From contig NC_079205.1 of the NCBI RefSeq assembly GCF_026745355.1, positions 58,281,058 to 58,345,057 of the forward strand: 64,000 bases of DNA. The letters run 5' to 3'. The notes beneath the pieces are model-generated. The model was not told the origin of the DNA and did not search any database. It was given only the letters and a program-made list of their open reading frames with translations. Position 1 is the stretch's first letter. Each line of letters opens with the position of its first letter. A program made the translations under genes and the position numbers. This stretch comes from Beta vulgaris subsp. vulgaris (Eukaryota > Streptophyta > Magnoliopsida > Caryophyllales > Amaranthaceae). Shown one piece after another: positions 1-10,139 of this stretch.

Positions 1-550
1 TGTAGTTCTTACTGCTATATTGTCTGCCTGTAGTCATGCCGGACTTGTGGATGAGGGCTTGAAATTTTTTGATTCCATAGAGAAGGTTTATGGAATGAAA
101 CCTACCATGGAGCAATATGGCTGCGTTGTGGATCTTCTTGCTCGACGAGGCAAAATTAAGGACGCATATACTTTTGTCACTGAGATGCCTGTGAAAGTGA
201 ATTCAAACATATGGAGCTTATTGCTTGGAGCATGTAGGACATATCATGAGGTGGAACTGAGTCAGATTGTCGCTGATCAACTTTTACGTTCAGAAGATAG
301 TGATATTGGGAGTTATGTGGCAATGTCAAATCTTCATGCAGCAGAAGAAAAGTGGGACAATGTCTTGGAGATTAGAAAAGTGATGAAGACAAGAGATTTG
401 AAGAAGCCTGCTGGATGTAGTTGGATTGAAGTTGATAGAAGGAGAAGAATATTTGTATCTGGTGACTCTTCTCATCCAGAGACAGATGCAATGTATAACA
501 CATTGATGGCCTTGGATAAAAAAGTTAATGAGCCGCTCAATTTTGAATGA
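1..550 (+). CDS. Pentatricopeptide repeat protein, PLS class, 3' end (5' truncated by window)
   Basis: The frame is open from base 2 and ends at TGA 548-550, giving about 182 C-terminal residues; the real start lies outside the window. The sequence opens with LSACSHAGLVDEG, the hallmark of a late PPR repeat, followed by YGCVVDLLARRGK and WSLLLGACR. It ends in an E/E+ type tail (YVAMSNLHAAEEKWDN, then KKPAGCSWIEV and SGDSSHPET). There is no DYW deaminase domain; translation stops after VNEPLNFE. Known for the family: PLS-class E/E+ proteins bind organelle transcripts and usually support C-to-U editing in mitochondria or chloroplasts, often with a DYW partner. The target RNA and organelle cannot be judged because the transit peptide and most repeats are missing. 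No frameshift is visible. Confidence 0.9.
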   Translation, partial: VVLTAILSACSHAGLVDEGLKFFDSIEKVYGMKPTMEQYGCVVDLLARRGKIKDAYTFVTEMPVKVNSNIWSLLLGACRTYHEVELSQIVADQLLRSEDSDIGSYVAMSNLHAAEEKWDNVLEIRKVMKTRDLKKPAGCSWIEVDRRRRIFVSGDSSHPETDAMYNTLMALDKKVNEPLNFE

Positions 551-2329
551 TTGCTCGTGGTGAAAAGGTATTATATAACTTGGACTTTGGATAATTAGTA
601 GAGTGTTTCCTGGTATGGCTGGTCCTTTAACATCTTCCTTTCTAGAGAGAAAATTTTTCTAACAAACTGCTTAGCTTGGCTCATCACTGCTGCATGCTAG
701 ATATCTGCACATCTTTGACAGTGAAAAGTGGAGTAGAAGAAGCTAGATCACACATGAAACACTTTTATAGAGCTGTTTATTGAAGTGGTTAGGCAGTTGG
801 CTTCATTACTTCCGAAGGCTGGCAACAATAAGTAATATGTTGTAGTTAGTAAGTTTGTTCTATGTGTTCACATGTGACTGATTAGAGGACTTGTAAATTT
901 ACATCTTACACAAACAGATGGGTGGAAAAGGGATGCTGTGCCTGGCTGTCTTCATATGCAATTTGTCAGAGGTGGGAACGAAATGAGGTGTTTGGAACTT
1001 CGATTCTGGCACATGAAAGGACTGAGAATGAAATTGCACCAGCCAGTTGTATAAATTGATCCTCTCATTGTCTTGTCGTTCTTTCCAAGGGTATTGACCC
1101 TTGTGAACCAAATCAGGTGCTCCTTTTCTTCTTAACAGTTTTTCTTCATCTTCAAAGCCTTATCTTTTTTTTGTTCCTTTTGTTTCTTTCTGTCCTTGTT
1201 TGGTTGCCAGAGAAAAGAGGGCACTTTACCATCTTTGCAAAATGTCCTTTGGTGTGTTATCTCCACGTGTTCTCAGTCTGTTTGTCTATCCCATTCTATT
1301 TTCTTGCTTTCTTGAAGAAACAATGTTGTCTGTAATCACTTAACTGTTTATATTTCCTTTTGTCTTCTTTCTATATCTCCTCCTTCATCGACATTTAAGT
1401 AAAGATTTACCTCGCAAGCTTATTATTAATAGAATGGTTAGGTATATATGGTGCTTGCATGTGCAAGATATATATCTTGTCCAATATGTGATGCCTTGCT
1501 CTCTGAGGCAAATAATAGTTAGTTTGCACTGGCATTGCATTACTTCATTTGTTGATATGTTGGTTATAATGTTTGCTGATAATGAAGTAGGCTGTCATAA
1601 GTTTTGCTTTGTCAGCTAAGTTTACCAAAGAGCTTTTTCTGTTTGCTTCAACTAACATTACCAATCTTATTACCTTGGTTTGATGTATGACTTTAGCTCG
1701 GGTACCGCTAGTAGACCACTATGCTGGAGTTCTCTAGCTTCATCATCTTATGAAATCTAATATTAGTTGATTTGACTCGCAGAATAGTTTATGTGGATGA
1801 TGAGTAAACTGAAACCCACGACTATCAGCCAACAGCCATTGTTTTTAAGGTCATTGCTGATATGCTTTGTGGTAAGTGGGAAGGCATTTAAATCAGCTGG
1901 TTTGGACATATAGTGCAGTGGAGACACATGACCTTGATAAGTCTAGTCTCTCTTTTTCCTTTTGCAAATATCTATCTATTTCAAAAAATCAAAGATTGTG
2001 TTATAATGGAAAACAATAGCTTTCGAGTCTACAAGTTACATATGCAATGAGACAGTAGATATATATCTAATGTAAGAAATTCTCAGCCTATATATCTCAA
2101 GTATAATACTATGCAATTATACGGAGTTTGGTGAAGCAGCTGGTTACAACATCATCCTTTTTTCACTATCTGATGTGATCAATTAGCTGACAGTAAGAAC
2201 TAAGATCTCTAGGTTTTTTGCCTGCCCAGAAAGATGTTGACGAGTCTTCTCTTCGAAGGGAGAAGAAAAGTGTAAGAAAAGAGGAAAGCAAGCTGCCTTT
2301 TCATGCTCTACTTTTATAATAGTTACTCA
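551..2329. other. Intergenic region, no gene recognised
   Basis: Probable 3' UTR of the PPR gene followed by AT-rich DNA. Short open frames around 1117-1619 have no recognisable motif and look like chance. I see no RNA gene or clear transposon ends. Confidence 0.5.
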
Positions 2330-2818
2330 CTACTCTTTTTGGAAAATTTTCGATTCTTCACCTGTTTGGTGAGATGTTAGAGGGAACAAACTGAGTAACT
2401 CTGGTTCATTAAACCCTGGTTTTGATCTCGGGGAAGGATGTAAATAAAATCGCCTCTCTCTGATAGCTTTCTCTTCTTCTTGTGTATCCAGATCTGGGGC
2501 CGATGCTTCACCTCTGCTTTCTCTTTCAACTAAAGATAGGTTTGAGAAGCATTTCGTCGGGGTGTTCATAGGGCTTGTTCGAACAACCCTTAGAGGAGGT
2601 TTAATAATCTCTAACTTGGCCTTGTATTGTCTTCTTTCATGTAGTTTAAATTCTGGTTTTTTTATGCCGATATTACCTTTTGCAGTAGTTACTTCGTGTG
2701 CTGCTTCTGATGACCCTGTAAGCCGTTGGACAACATCCTTGAAAGTCTCAGTGTCGGCTTGCACAAAAGTTGTGAATTGTTTCGGATCACTCACGATCTT
2801 TTTTGCGGGCGTCTCCAT
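2330..2818 (-). CDS. VQ motif-containing protein
   Basis: The frame reads METPAKK and then FTTFVQADTETFKDVVQRLTG, which contains the plant VQ signature FxxxVQxLTG near residue 30. It stops at TAG 2330-2332 (162 aa). The C-terminal half is rich in Ser, Pro, Arg and Glu, with SP/TP pairs (RTSPMNTPTK, LHPSPRSKP, SLFPL) that resemble MAPK sites and conserved C-terminal blocks of the VQ4/11/31-type proteins. Family knowledge: VQ proteins are nuclear cofactors that bind WRKY transcription factors, and some are MPK3/MPK6 substrates. Start choice: ATG 2816-2818 is the first ATG in the exon. The frame stays open upstream, and a good acceptor (TGCTTGCAG) ends at 2873. An upstream mini-exon at 3674-3697 (ATG, 8 codons, donor CAG/GTCAGA) would join in frame across an 801-bp intron to make a 188-aa form. 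I cannot choose between them. Confidence 0.85.
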   Translation of the reverse strand: METPAKKIVSDPKQFTTFVQADTETFKDVVQRLTGSSEAAHEVTTAKGNIGIKKPEFKLHERRQYKAKLEIIKPPLRVVRTSPMNTPTKCFSNLSLVERESRGEASAPDLDTQEEEKAIRERRFYLHPSPRSKPGFNEPELLSLFPLTSHQTGEESKIFQKE

Positions 2819-4051
2819 GTTGGGTTCATCAAATGCAGAGCAGAGCAGTCTTTTATCTGGCAACCTTGGTTTCTGCAAGCAATAGAACTTATAGGTACAG
2901 TTTAAGTTTGTTTTTGTGAAACTTATATTTAAAACCTGAAGTAACTTCTAATATAAGAAATGCCACAGCATTTGCTTAAAGTTATTGTGTTTGACTTGAC
3001 TTGCCTAACTCAAATGTATTAAAGATCATCTTTCCTAACTCTAAAAGAATGTTTTGCTTAAAGAAATTCCATGTGATATCATTTTGTTGCAGAATACATT
3101 AAAGTTAAGTAAACTTCTTTATAAATTACAAGTTGTTCACCTGAAGATTAGGAAGATCATTTATTTCTCCCTATATAGAATTTAAAGCTTTTGATTTCGT
3201 CTGAGGTGGGCAGAAAGTCATAAAGTAAACTGTGATGGTTTTTCTTTCAATGGTAGCAATGATTTCCAAAATATCTGGTGTGCCAGTCTAATGTAGTGCA
3301 ACAAAACCAATCTTAACCAATTAAAATCCCCGTTCGGCGTTCAGTATTACTATGTAGTAGTTTTCAGTTTTTGGTTTTAAAATTTTTTAAAAGCCGTATA
3401 ATGAATTTAAAACTAGACATATCTATACCAATTAACGTTTATATTGTGATCTGACAATAGAAAACTGAAAACGAGTCTATATTGCTTACACAATTCTATT
3501 TTTAGTTTCCAAAAAACTGAAAAAAGAATATATAACAAACAGTCCATATAGATTATTACTTCTTTTCCTTTGCAAAATATTCCCCTACTTTTTAGAAATT
3601 CTTATACTACAAGACTTATGCTTGAAAAGATTGAACTAAAAACTCTTCATTCTAAGTCATAAATAAATCTGACCTGAATTGTCATTCCTCTCTTCATAGA
3701 CAGCCAAGAAGTTCTGGATTGAGCATACCTCGATACGACGATAACTGATCGAAAAACCCGGGAGTCTACAAAGCTGAACTCATGCCTTCATTCATCTGTT
3801 TGAAGGGAATGCATAGGAGAGAGAGAATAAGAGAAAGCAAGGATAGACAGAAACTGGAAAAAAGGAGAGATAGAAAGATGGGAAGCAACAAAAGACGTTA
3901 AGAACTCATATTACAACTCAAGAAGGCAGTTGAGACAAAGCAAATGCAACCGCAAAGCAATGCAACCAGTTGTTGTGCTCACATCACTCATATTGAAAGA
4001 AAGGAAATCTTTTTTGGTCATACTATACATAATACATTGGTAGGTTTTATA
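2819..4051. other. Upstream region of the VQ gene; possible first exon at 3674-3697
   Basis: AT-rich sequence that should hold the promoter and 5' UTR of the minus-strand VQ gene. The only coding candidate is the 24-base in-frame mini-exon at 3674-3697. No other gene is seen. Confidence 0.4.
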
Positions 4052-4257
4052 CTTCATCTGTTTTGTATTAGTCGCTACACTTCTCAATTTACGGACTCTT
4101 AGGCAATTTTTGGAAAAGAGAGATATAGAGTAAAAAGAAAAGGGACCCATGTGAAAGGAGAGAGATAGAGAGAGTTTATGCCCAAAAAAGAAGTGTAGCA
4201 AGTAATGTGAAACTTTCCACAATAAAAAGTGTAGCGAATATTATAAAACGGAGGAAG
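4052..4257. mobile_element. Stowaway-like MITE
   Basis: The termini CTTCATCTGTTTTGTATTAG and, inverted, CTTCCTCCGTTTTATAATAT are imperfect inverted repeats. TA lies immediately outside both ends (4050-4051 and 4258-4259). The TA duplication plus a CTCCNTCYG-like terminus is the Stowaway (Tc1/mariner) signature. Size is 206 bp; no coding capacity. Confidence 0.75.
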
Positions 4258-5188
4258 TATTTGATTAGTTGTAGAATAAGTCCATAATGACTCTCGTCCT
4301 CAAAATAACTGCCAAAAAAAATACAGTATGTAAATTGGTTACCTTGAGTTATTATATAGTTGTCAATGAGTTGGTTATGTGTGGTAAGAGATGGATAGGA
4401 ATGGTATGGGTTTCTAAAATGAGTAGTTAGTTTGAGCTGTTGAGGTTGTGATGTTGACTCTTTTTGGACTCTTTTTAACTGCAAAAGTTTCTATATGGGC
4501 TTAACAAAAGTTGACAACTTGGCAATTTAGTTTTTGTTGTCTAGTAACGCAAGAAATTGGGAGTTGAGAAGAAAATTTAGGTTCTCCACATTGTTTGAGC
4601 TTTGAAAAGATGAATTAGTGTATCTTGAGCTAAAATGTATGCTATATTTTGGTACCCAAAAGACTATAAGTTTGTTTGGTCCTTTGTTTTTCTAAATACA
4701 CGTTGCAATATTGGTGAAAAGCTAAAATTGGTTTTTCATTGGTCAAACATAGCTGGTTCATGAACTACTTAAGTTCGATTTGAAATTTTCATGAGCTAGA
4801 TAGAGCTAAATTTGACTCGCAAAACTCGTGAATAGGCTCGAAAGAATTTTTTTTATCCAGTTTCTTTTACAAATTATAAAATATAAGTGGAAATCAATGT
4901 TGCAATATTGGTGAAAAGCTAAAAGAATTTCAAAAAAATAATAATTATGACATACTAGAACATAATTTTCAAACTTAATTGGATTCTAAGATTAGATGAA
5001 AATAAAAGAGTTCGAGTAAGCCAAGCAACCCTTGGCTTAGGCTTGGATCGACATCTTGACACCCCTACTCAAGATAGTGACAATAAGTTACAATCATGAC
5101 ATTGCATATTTGTGGTTGCGGAATTTAAAAATGAGAGAATATGATAATGCTATTTCAAATATGTTATCTATTGGCTATTTAGCTTATA
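4258..5188. other. Intergenic, AT-rich; no gene
   Basis: No coding potential recognised. The stretch 4750-5070 carries scattered GCTCG/CTCGA-type motifs and ends in GACACCCCTA, resembling a decayed relative of the hAT-like MITE at 51231-51587, but clear ends cannot be placed. Confidence 0.4.
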
Positions 5189-5507
5189 CTCCCTCCGTTT
5201 CCTAAAGATCTTCCCTCTTTCCGTTTAAGGGTGTTTCCAAAAGATATTCCCTCTTTTGCTTTATTCCTTAATTGGCAAAACAAATTTCCCTATTTACCCT
5301 CTCATGTCACTATCATATGGTCTACCATTACATTATTAATTCAATTTTACTCCTTTTCTCTCTCCTACTTTAACCCCTTTTTATTTGTTTATTTATCTTA
5401 ACCCCTTTCTCTCTCCTACGTTACTCACACCATGCCCCCACACAACTTGATTTTCCTTGGTATCTGTAGGAACAGTAAGTGGGAAAATCTTTAGGAAACG
5501 GAGGGAG
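5189..5507. mobile_element. Stowaway MITE (family with CCTAAAGATCTTCCC ends)
   Basis: Left end CTCCCTCCGTTTCCTAAAG and right end CTTTAGGAAACGGAGGGAG are near-perfect inverted repeats with TA at 5187-5188 and 5508-5509. It is 319 bp and noncoding. A second, more diverged copy of the same family is at 52632-52944. Confidence 0.92.
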
Positions 5508-5668
5508 TATTAAGTTATGATATAACATTTATGTTTGTCATAGCTTTTTTCTGGGAGTACACTAGTTCTTTTTAGTTTACCACTCACCAGGTAAAAGATT
5601 AAAAGCTAAAATTTTTGATTAAAAAAATAATCTTAAAAAATCGACTAATATTAATCTAATATAAATAT

Positions 5669-6487
5669 CGGTTTTTTTCACCAAATACCCCCCGAGTTTT
5701 CACGAAATTTATGGGGTATTCTCACACTTTTAAAAATACACGGGGTACCCCTCAATTTCTACATAATACACCCAAATGTCGCCATTAGTCGTTAGCTCTA
5801 ATTTTCTGCTTTAAACCCTACTTACTCCCTAATCCTATTCGTAATACTGACTCCTACCTCTAACCCCAAACCTTAACCCTAACCCATTTTCCCACCACCC
5901 ACTCCCCCACCCTCCCACCATCCCTGCCCCTAACACCTCCACCCCCTCCTCCCACCTCCTCGTACCCCCTACTCGATTTCCCCCCACCCCGTCGAATTTC
6001 GCTCCCCTCCCCCACCCCCGATTTCGCTCCCCTCCCCGACCCTCGGCGGTTAACTGGCGATGTTTTCTTCTCTCTCTCCACTACTCACGCTGCGAAAATT
6101 GATTTTGTTTAAAATGCAGCCACTTGTTGTGGGCTGCGGAAATCAGTTCAACCACCTATTGTGGGCTGCGGAAATTGGTGGGGTGGGATGCGGAAGTCAA
6201 CATGGGTGGGGGAGCTGCGGCAGGGTGGGGGATGGGGGTAGCTGGTGGGGTGGGGGAGGGTTAGGGTTTAGGTTTAGGGGTTAGGTTAGTGTTTAAGGTT
6301 AGAATTAAGGTTAAATAGGGTTTAAATCAAATATTCAGAGTGAATGATTAACGGCGATTAACGTCGTTAGTCATGAGAGCATTTGGGTGTATTATGTTGA
6401 AACTGAGGGGTACCAAGTGTATTTTCAAAAGTGTGAGAATACCCGGTGAATTTCGTGAAAACTCGAGAGTATTTGGTGAAAAAATTG
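5669..6487. mobile_element. Mutator-like MITE with GC-rich core (copy 1)
   Basis: The 819-bp element is flanked by the identical 9-bp direct repeat TATAAATAT (5660-5668 and 6488-6496), the duplication size of Mutator-like elements. Its ends form long inverted repeats of roughly 140 bp; both start with a T-run and CACCAAATAC and continue with blocks such as TTTTCACGAAATT and TATTCTCACACTTTT. The centre is strongly strand-skewed: C-rich on the left (5860-6055), G-rich on the right (6170-6260), with telomere-like TTAGGGTTTAG stretches near 6255-6290. No transposase is seen. Open frames in the core are low-complexity and rejected. Confidence 0.85.
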
Positions 6488-6496
6488 TATAAATAT

Positions 6497-8148
6497 TATA
6501 AAAAAATATGCCAAGTTGCTCATTAAGTTGTTGAGTCAATATAAGATTTCAAGTTCATATATAAAAACCCTCTCGATTTACACACTTAGTCTCAGACTCC
6601 TATATTAATTGACTTGTCATCAAAAGCGATACATACAAGACATTCTAACAAGCTTAAATAATAAACAAAGTCAACACTTAACATATGAAATTCCTCAAAT
6701 CCTTGGATGCTCATCTATGAGGTGTAACAAGTACAAGAAATGCTACCTTTTGCCACCTTGAGCACTCAATTGTCAACAGAACGTAGAAATAAATGAAAGT
6801 GAAACCAATCTCCACCAGTGCTAGCAAACTTCAGAAAAATTCCATGAAAAAGCAAAAATTCCTGCTATTTTGACAATTTTCTTTCTACAATCCTCGTGTA
6901 ATCAGTGATGAAGACCGTACCTTTACTAGCTAGCTACCATGAAAGTGAAATTAGTCAACAAAAATCATGAATTTTGTGTTAAATTGAAGCTTTCAAGAAT
7001 CAAGTCAATTAGTCAAAGTTACGTATTATCTCGTGAACTTTGCCTTTCAATTTTAATGCATTTCACGTCCATTTAATGAAAAGTCTTGAACTTGTAACCT
7101 CGTTAATTTTTTCCTAAGGTACATGTTGTAGACATGGAGTGTCTTATTGAAGGGGACCATGGCCAAATCTCTAAAGTAGAGGAGTTAAGATGCCCACGTA
7201 TTACTATTTGCCTTTCAATTAGAGTAACTTTTTTTAATCTATACTATTTATTGCGGAAAAAGACTAGTGAGGCTAGGAAATTTTCCAGGGCACCTTGTAG
7301 ATAATAGTACGAAAATAGTTGAAACTTAAAATATAACGATCTAATTATTAAATAGATTAAATTAGTCATCGAAAGACATTAACCTAGTCATCATTAGACT
7401 TATTCTCTTTTTGATATTGGGCTTACCATTTCCTAATTTTAATTTAAAATTAGGCGGTCTCTTACAAGACAAACTCTTTTTTGTTACGTTTAATTAGGAC
7501 AGAAAAACTTAGTATTTAATTTGACAATTCGATCTGAATATAACTTGAAAACAGCGGATTAGAATTGAAATTTTCAACCTGTTTCATTAAATAGATTGGC
7601 CCAATCAACCCATTTAGTTATATAAGTTAAGTTAATGTTAGAAACTGGAATTTTCAACCCGAAACCAACTTGTTCTTGACTCGTTTGCCTCACTTATTTA
7701 GAATGTCTAAATGTATTATTTTGTGTGATTTTTTTTCAAAAGTACAAAGATCTCTAAAAAAAGATCTTAGTATAAGCAAGCATCTTTTTCTTAGTTGTTT
7801 TGTTAATCTAGTATTTATTTTAAGTAATTCATTTAATTCAAGTAATAATAGTGATTAGATGGGTTAAACAAGTAACTCATTTAATAACTAGGTTGGATCA
7901 ATGTTGAGTTTTCCAACTCGTTTATATAAATGAGTTAGGTTTGGATTTAGAGAACTACAACCCATTTATTGGCCCTAATACCATACTAACCTGTTAATTT
8001 TCCCTACCCTTAACATGATTGTTCATCAGTCAATATTCCCTTATTAGGTAGTAAAAACCAAGCTATTATTGGAAGTATAAAAGATTCACTTAGTTGCCAA
8101 AATAAAAATAAAATATTCGCTTAAAGAACCTACATATATACAAGGTTC
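6497..8148. other. Intergenic; dispersed repeat at 7343-7487
   Basis: No gene recognised. About 145 bp at 7343-7487 (ATTGGGCTTACCATT, then AATTAGGCGGTCTCTTACAA) recurs in inverted orientation at about 44306-44430, so it is a dispersed repeat of unknown class. The rest is AT-rich. Confidence 0.5.
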
Positions 8149-8165
8149 ATGGATAGATCTACATA

Positions 8166-8371
8166 AAGGATGAGGAGCTAACTCATGTGGTAGAACACTC
8201 CCCTCTGATCCTTGAGGTCAGGGGTTCGATCCTTACCCAATGTTGAGGTATTTTCTTAGCATGTTTTGCATGCTTTACCAGCCAATGTGTTGGTAGTTCC
8301 TACAAGGCTAGTAGCCTTGGTAGGGGTTAGCTCTTGGGCTGACTTAATTTCCCAATAAAAAAAATAAAAAA
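8166..8371 (+). mobile_element. tRNA-derived SINE
   Basis: A roughly 206-bp unit starts near GGATGAGGAGCTAACTC, has an A-box-like CTAACTCATGTGG and a B box GGGTTCGATCC at about 8221-8232, and ends in an A-rich tail (AATAAAAAAAATAAAAAAA). It is bracketed by the 17-bp direct repeat ATGGATAGATCTACATA (8149-8165 and 8372-8388). Pol III boxes, A tail and long target duplication define a SINE. Confidence 0.88.
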
Positions 8372-8421
8372 ATGGATAGATCTACATATATACAAGAATC
8401 ATCATAAAATAATGGACTATA

Positions 8422-8681
8422 CTTCCTCGTTTCAAAATAGTTGCATCATTTGACATTCGGTAATAACTATTCATGAACCAACTTTGACAAGTCTTTTATC
8501 ATCATTATATAAGAAAAAACATAGCCAAGTGTGATCTTGTTAAATTCGTCTCAATACAAGGATTTTAAATATCAACTTTTTATAATTTTTATTAATACTC
8601 AATTAGATATACTAACGTTCAAAAAAGCGTCTTAGCAAACGTGAAAAAGCAAACGGTGCAACTATTTTGAAAGAGAGGAAG
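8422..8681. mobile_element. Stowaway-like MITE
   Basis: The left end CTTCCTCGTTTCAAAATAG and the right end CTATTTTGAAAGAGAGGAAG are inverted repeats, extended by a shared GTTGCA. TA is present outside each end (8420-8421 and 8682-8683). The element is 260 bp and noncoding. Confidence 0.82.
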
Positions 8682-9151
8682 TATATAATAAGATGCACCA
8701 ATACACGGTACACCATGTAAGTAAGTATGGCTCAAAGCCTGTGACTTTGTTCGCTTTACTAAAATAGTGATTATGAGCATATTATGATCAACATATACTG
8801 TACACACCAAAATCTCACTCATTTTTCAGCAATGGCGAGAGAATTGTATATTTGTATCCTACGTTGACAAGAAAAGTGCATGCAACTGTTGCATAGAATA
8901 TCTTCCATAATAAATATGTGTTATGATAACTAGAAGAAAGTATACTCTGTCCTGAAATTCACGTTATTCATTTATCTTATCAGGAACACATCAAAGGACA
9001 AATCTGCAACTGTACAAGTTTATTTGTAGAAAGCATTAACTCCCAAGACCAACTAGAAGTTATATGTACCTTTCAGAATTTATACCTACACCCACAAATT
9101 TATACCACTCAAACAACTTTTGTTCGTTATCATATAGACATATACTAGTAT

Positions 9152-9363
9152 CAAGCTTGTTTGGTGGAAGTGGTGGGAAATCAAGTCACAAGTTCGAACC
9201 CCACTACTTACTTATGCTTGGGAGTAGGGATTCCTTTATATCTCCCCACTCTCAAGCGTTGACATGTCACCTGTGTAATTGGGCTGACTGACCTGTGCGA
9301 AGTGCTGGTACAGTAAGGTCCTTCTTCTTACTAGCGGGTCCCCAATGAATCCCAAAAAAAAAT
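9152..9363 (+). mobile_element. tRNA-derived SINE
   Basis: A 212-bp unit with a B-box-like AGTTCGAACCCC near 9190 and an A-rich end is flanked by a perfect 20-bp duplication, ATATAGACATATACTAGTAT (9132-9151 and 9364-9383). The perfect duplication suggests a fairly recent insertion. The element lies about 190 bp upstream of the ATG at 9549, just outside the presumed core promoter. Confidence 0.88.
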
Positions 9364-9458
9364 ATATAGACATATACTAGTATAATTGCTTTCTTTTTCA
9401 TACTCTCTCCGACCAATTCGGCGCTAACAAAGCTTAATTTAATCCCCTCATTTCATAG

Positions 9459-9467
9459 CTATAAATT
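9459..9467 (+). promoter_or_regulatory. TATA-box candidate for the 196-aa gene
   Basis: CTATAAATT lies about 85 bp upstream of ATG 9549, consistent with transcription starting near 9490-9500 and a short 5' UTR. Confidence 0.45.
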
Positions 9468-9548
9468 TTACGTTCAAAACTCCATAAATTCTCTCAAGCA
9501 AAATCCTCAAAATACCCATCTAAATTACTTATCTTACATACTAGAAAA

Positions 9549-10139
9549 ATGAACATGTTTTCATACCCAAAAGAAACCAATAAAACTATTAGTAGTAGTA
9601 GTACTAACACTGAAGAATTTAGTTTTCCTGTTATTAATTCTAACCCATTATCAAGCTTCATGTTATCATCTTCTTCAGCATCATCTTCATCCTTATGGCG
9701 GATTTCGTCGAGAGTTTACCACCATTATCAAGAAGATTATTACGACGAAGATGGCGGCCAAGAAGCTGAAAATGAAGATTATGATCATTATTATGATCGT
9801 AGGGAAGTTCGTAGCATGTGTGATGAGATTTTGCCTAGTAGAAGATCAGAGATTGATAGGAGCATGAGTTTTCAAAGCAATAATGAGTTTAAGGTTGAAG
9901 AAAGCATGGATTATTTGTGGGAAAATCATTTTAATCAAGAGGAGATTAAAGATAGAAAAAGTATTAGTGGTGAAGATAATATGGGTGTTATGGAAGTTGC
10001 TAAAATGGATAGGAAATCAAGTAATAGTAATAGTAGTAGTAGTACAAAAATGTTGGTTATAGGGAAGTTGTTGAAAAGACTTGTGTCAATTAGGAAATCA
10101 GCTCAGTTAAAAGCTTTCAAAACCAAGATTTCAAGGTAA
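9549..10139 (+). CDS. Uncharacterised plant protein, 196 aa, Ser-rich, with a basic C-terminus
   Basis: Single-exon frame starting at the first ATG after a TATA candidate and ending at TAA. The N-terminal 50 residues are Ser-rich and low in complexity. Residues about 58-85 are acidic and Tyr/Asp/Glu-rich (EDYYDEDGG and DYDHYYD). The middle has SEIDRSMSF and then ESMDYLWENHFNQEE. The C-terminus is basic and hydrophobic (KMLVIGKLLKRLVSIRK). A short Met-Asp-x-Leu-Trp-Glu motif followed by a basic tail of this kind occurs, as I recall, in small plant proteins without a known function. No signal peptide, membrane segment or enzymatic motif is visible. Composition and an open frame of this length in AT-rich DNA support a real gene. 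No function is proposed. Confidence 0.75.
   Translation: MNMFSYPKETNKTISSSSTNTEEFSFPVINSNPLSSFMLSSSSASSSSLWRISSRVYHHYQEDYYDEDGGQEAENEDYDHYYDRREVRSMCDEILPSRRSEIDRSMSFQSNNEFKVEESMDYLWENHFNQEEIKDRKSISGEDNMGVMEVAKMDRKSSNSNSSSSTKMLVIGKLLKRLVSIRKSAQLKAFKTKISR

Noticed and set aside
3911..4484. Two overlapping open frames of about 100 codons on the minus strand
   Set aside because: They lie across and beside a Stowaway MITE, have no motif, and are AT-driven.
5860..6284. Gly/Arg-rich open frames in the MITE core
   Set aside because: Low-complexity by-products of the C-rich and G-rich halves of a Mutator-like MITE; present on both strands.
6255..6310. TTAGGG/TTTAGGG-like stretches as an interstitial telomere
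   Set aside because: Only a few imperfect units, inside a MITE with defined ends, and mirrored by CCCTAA-like text in the other arm.
8221..8232. B-box sequence suggesting a tRNA gene
   Set aside because: No cloverleaf can be formed; the flanking A tail and 17-bp duplication show a SINE.
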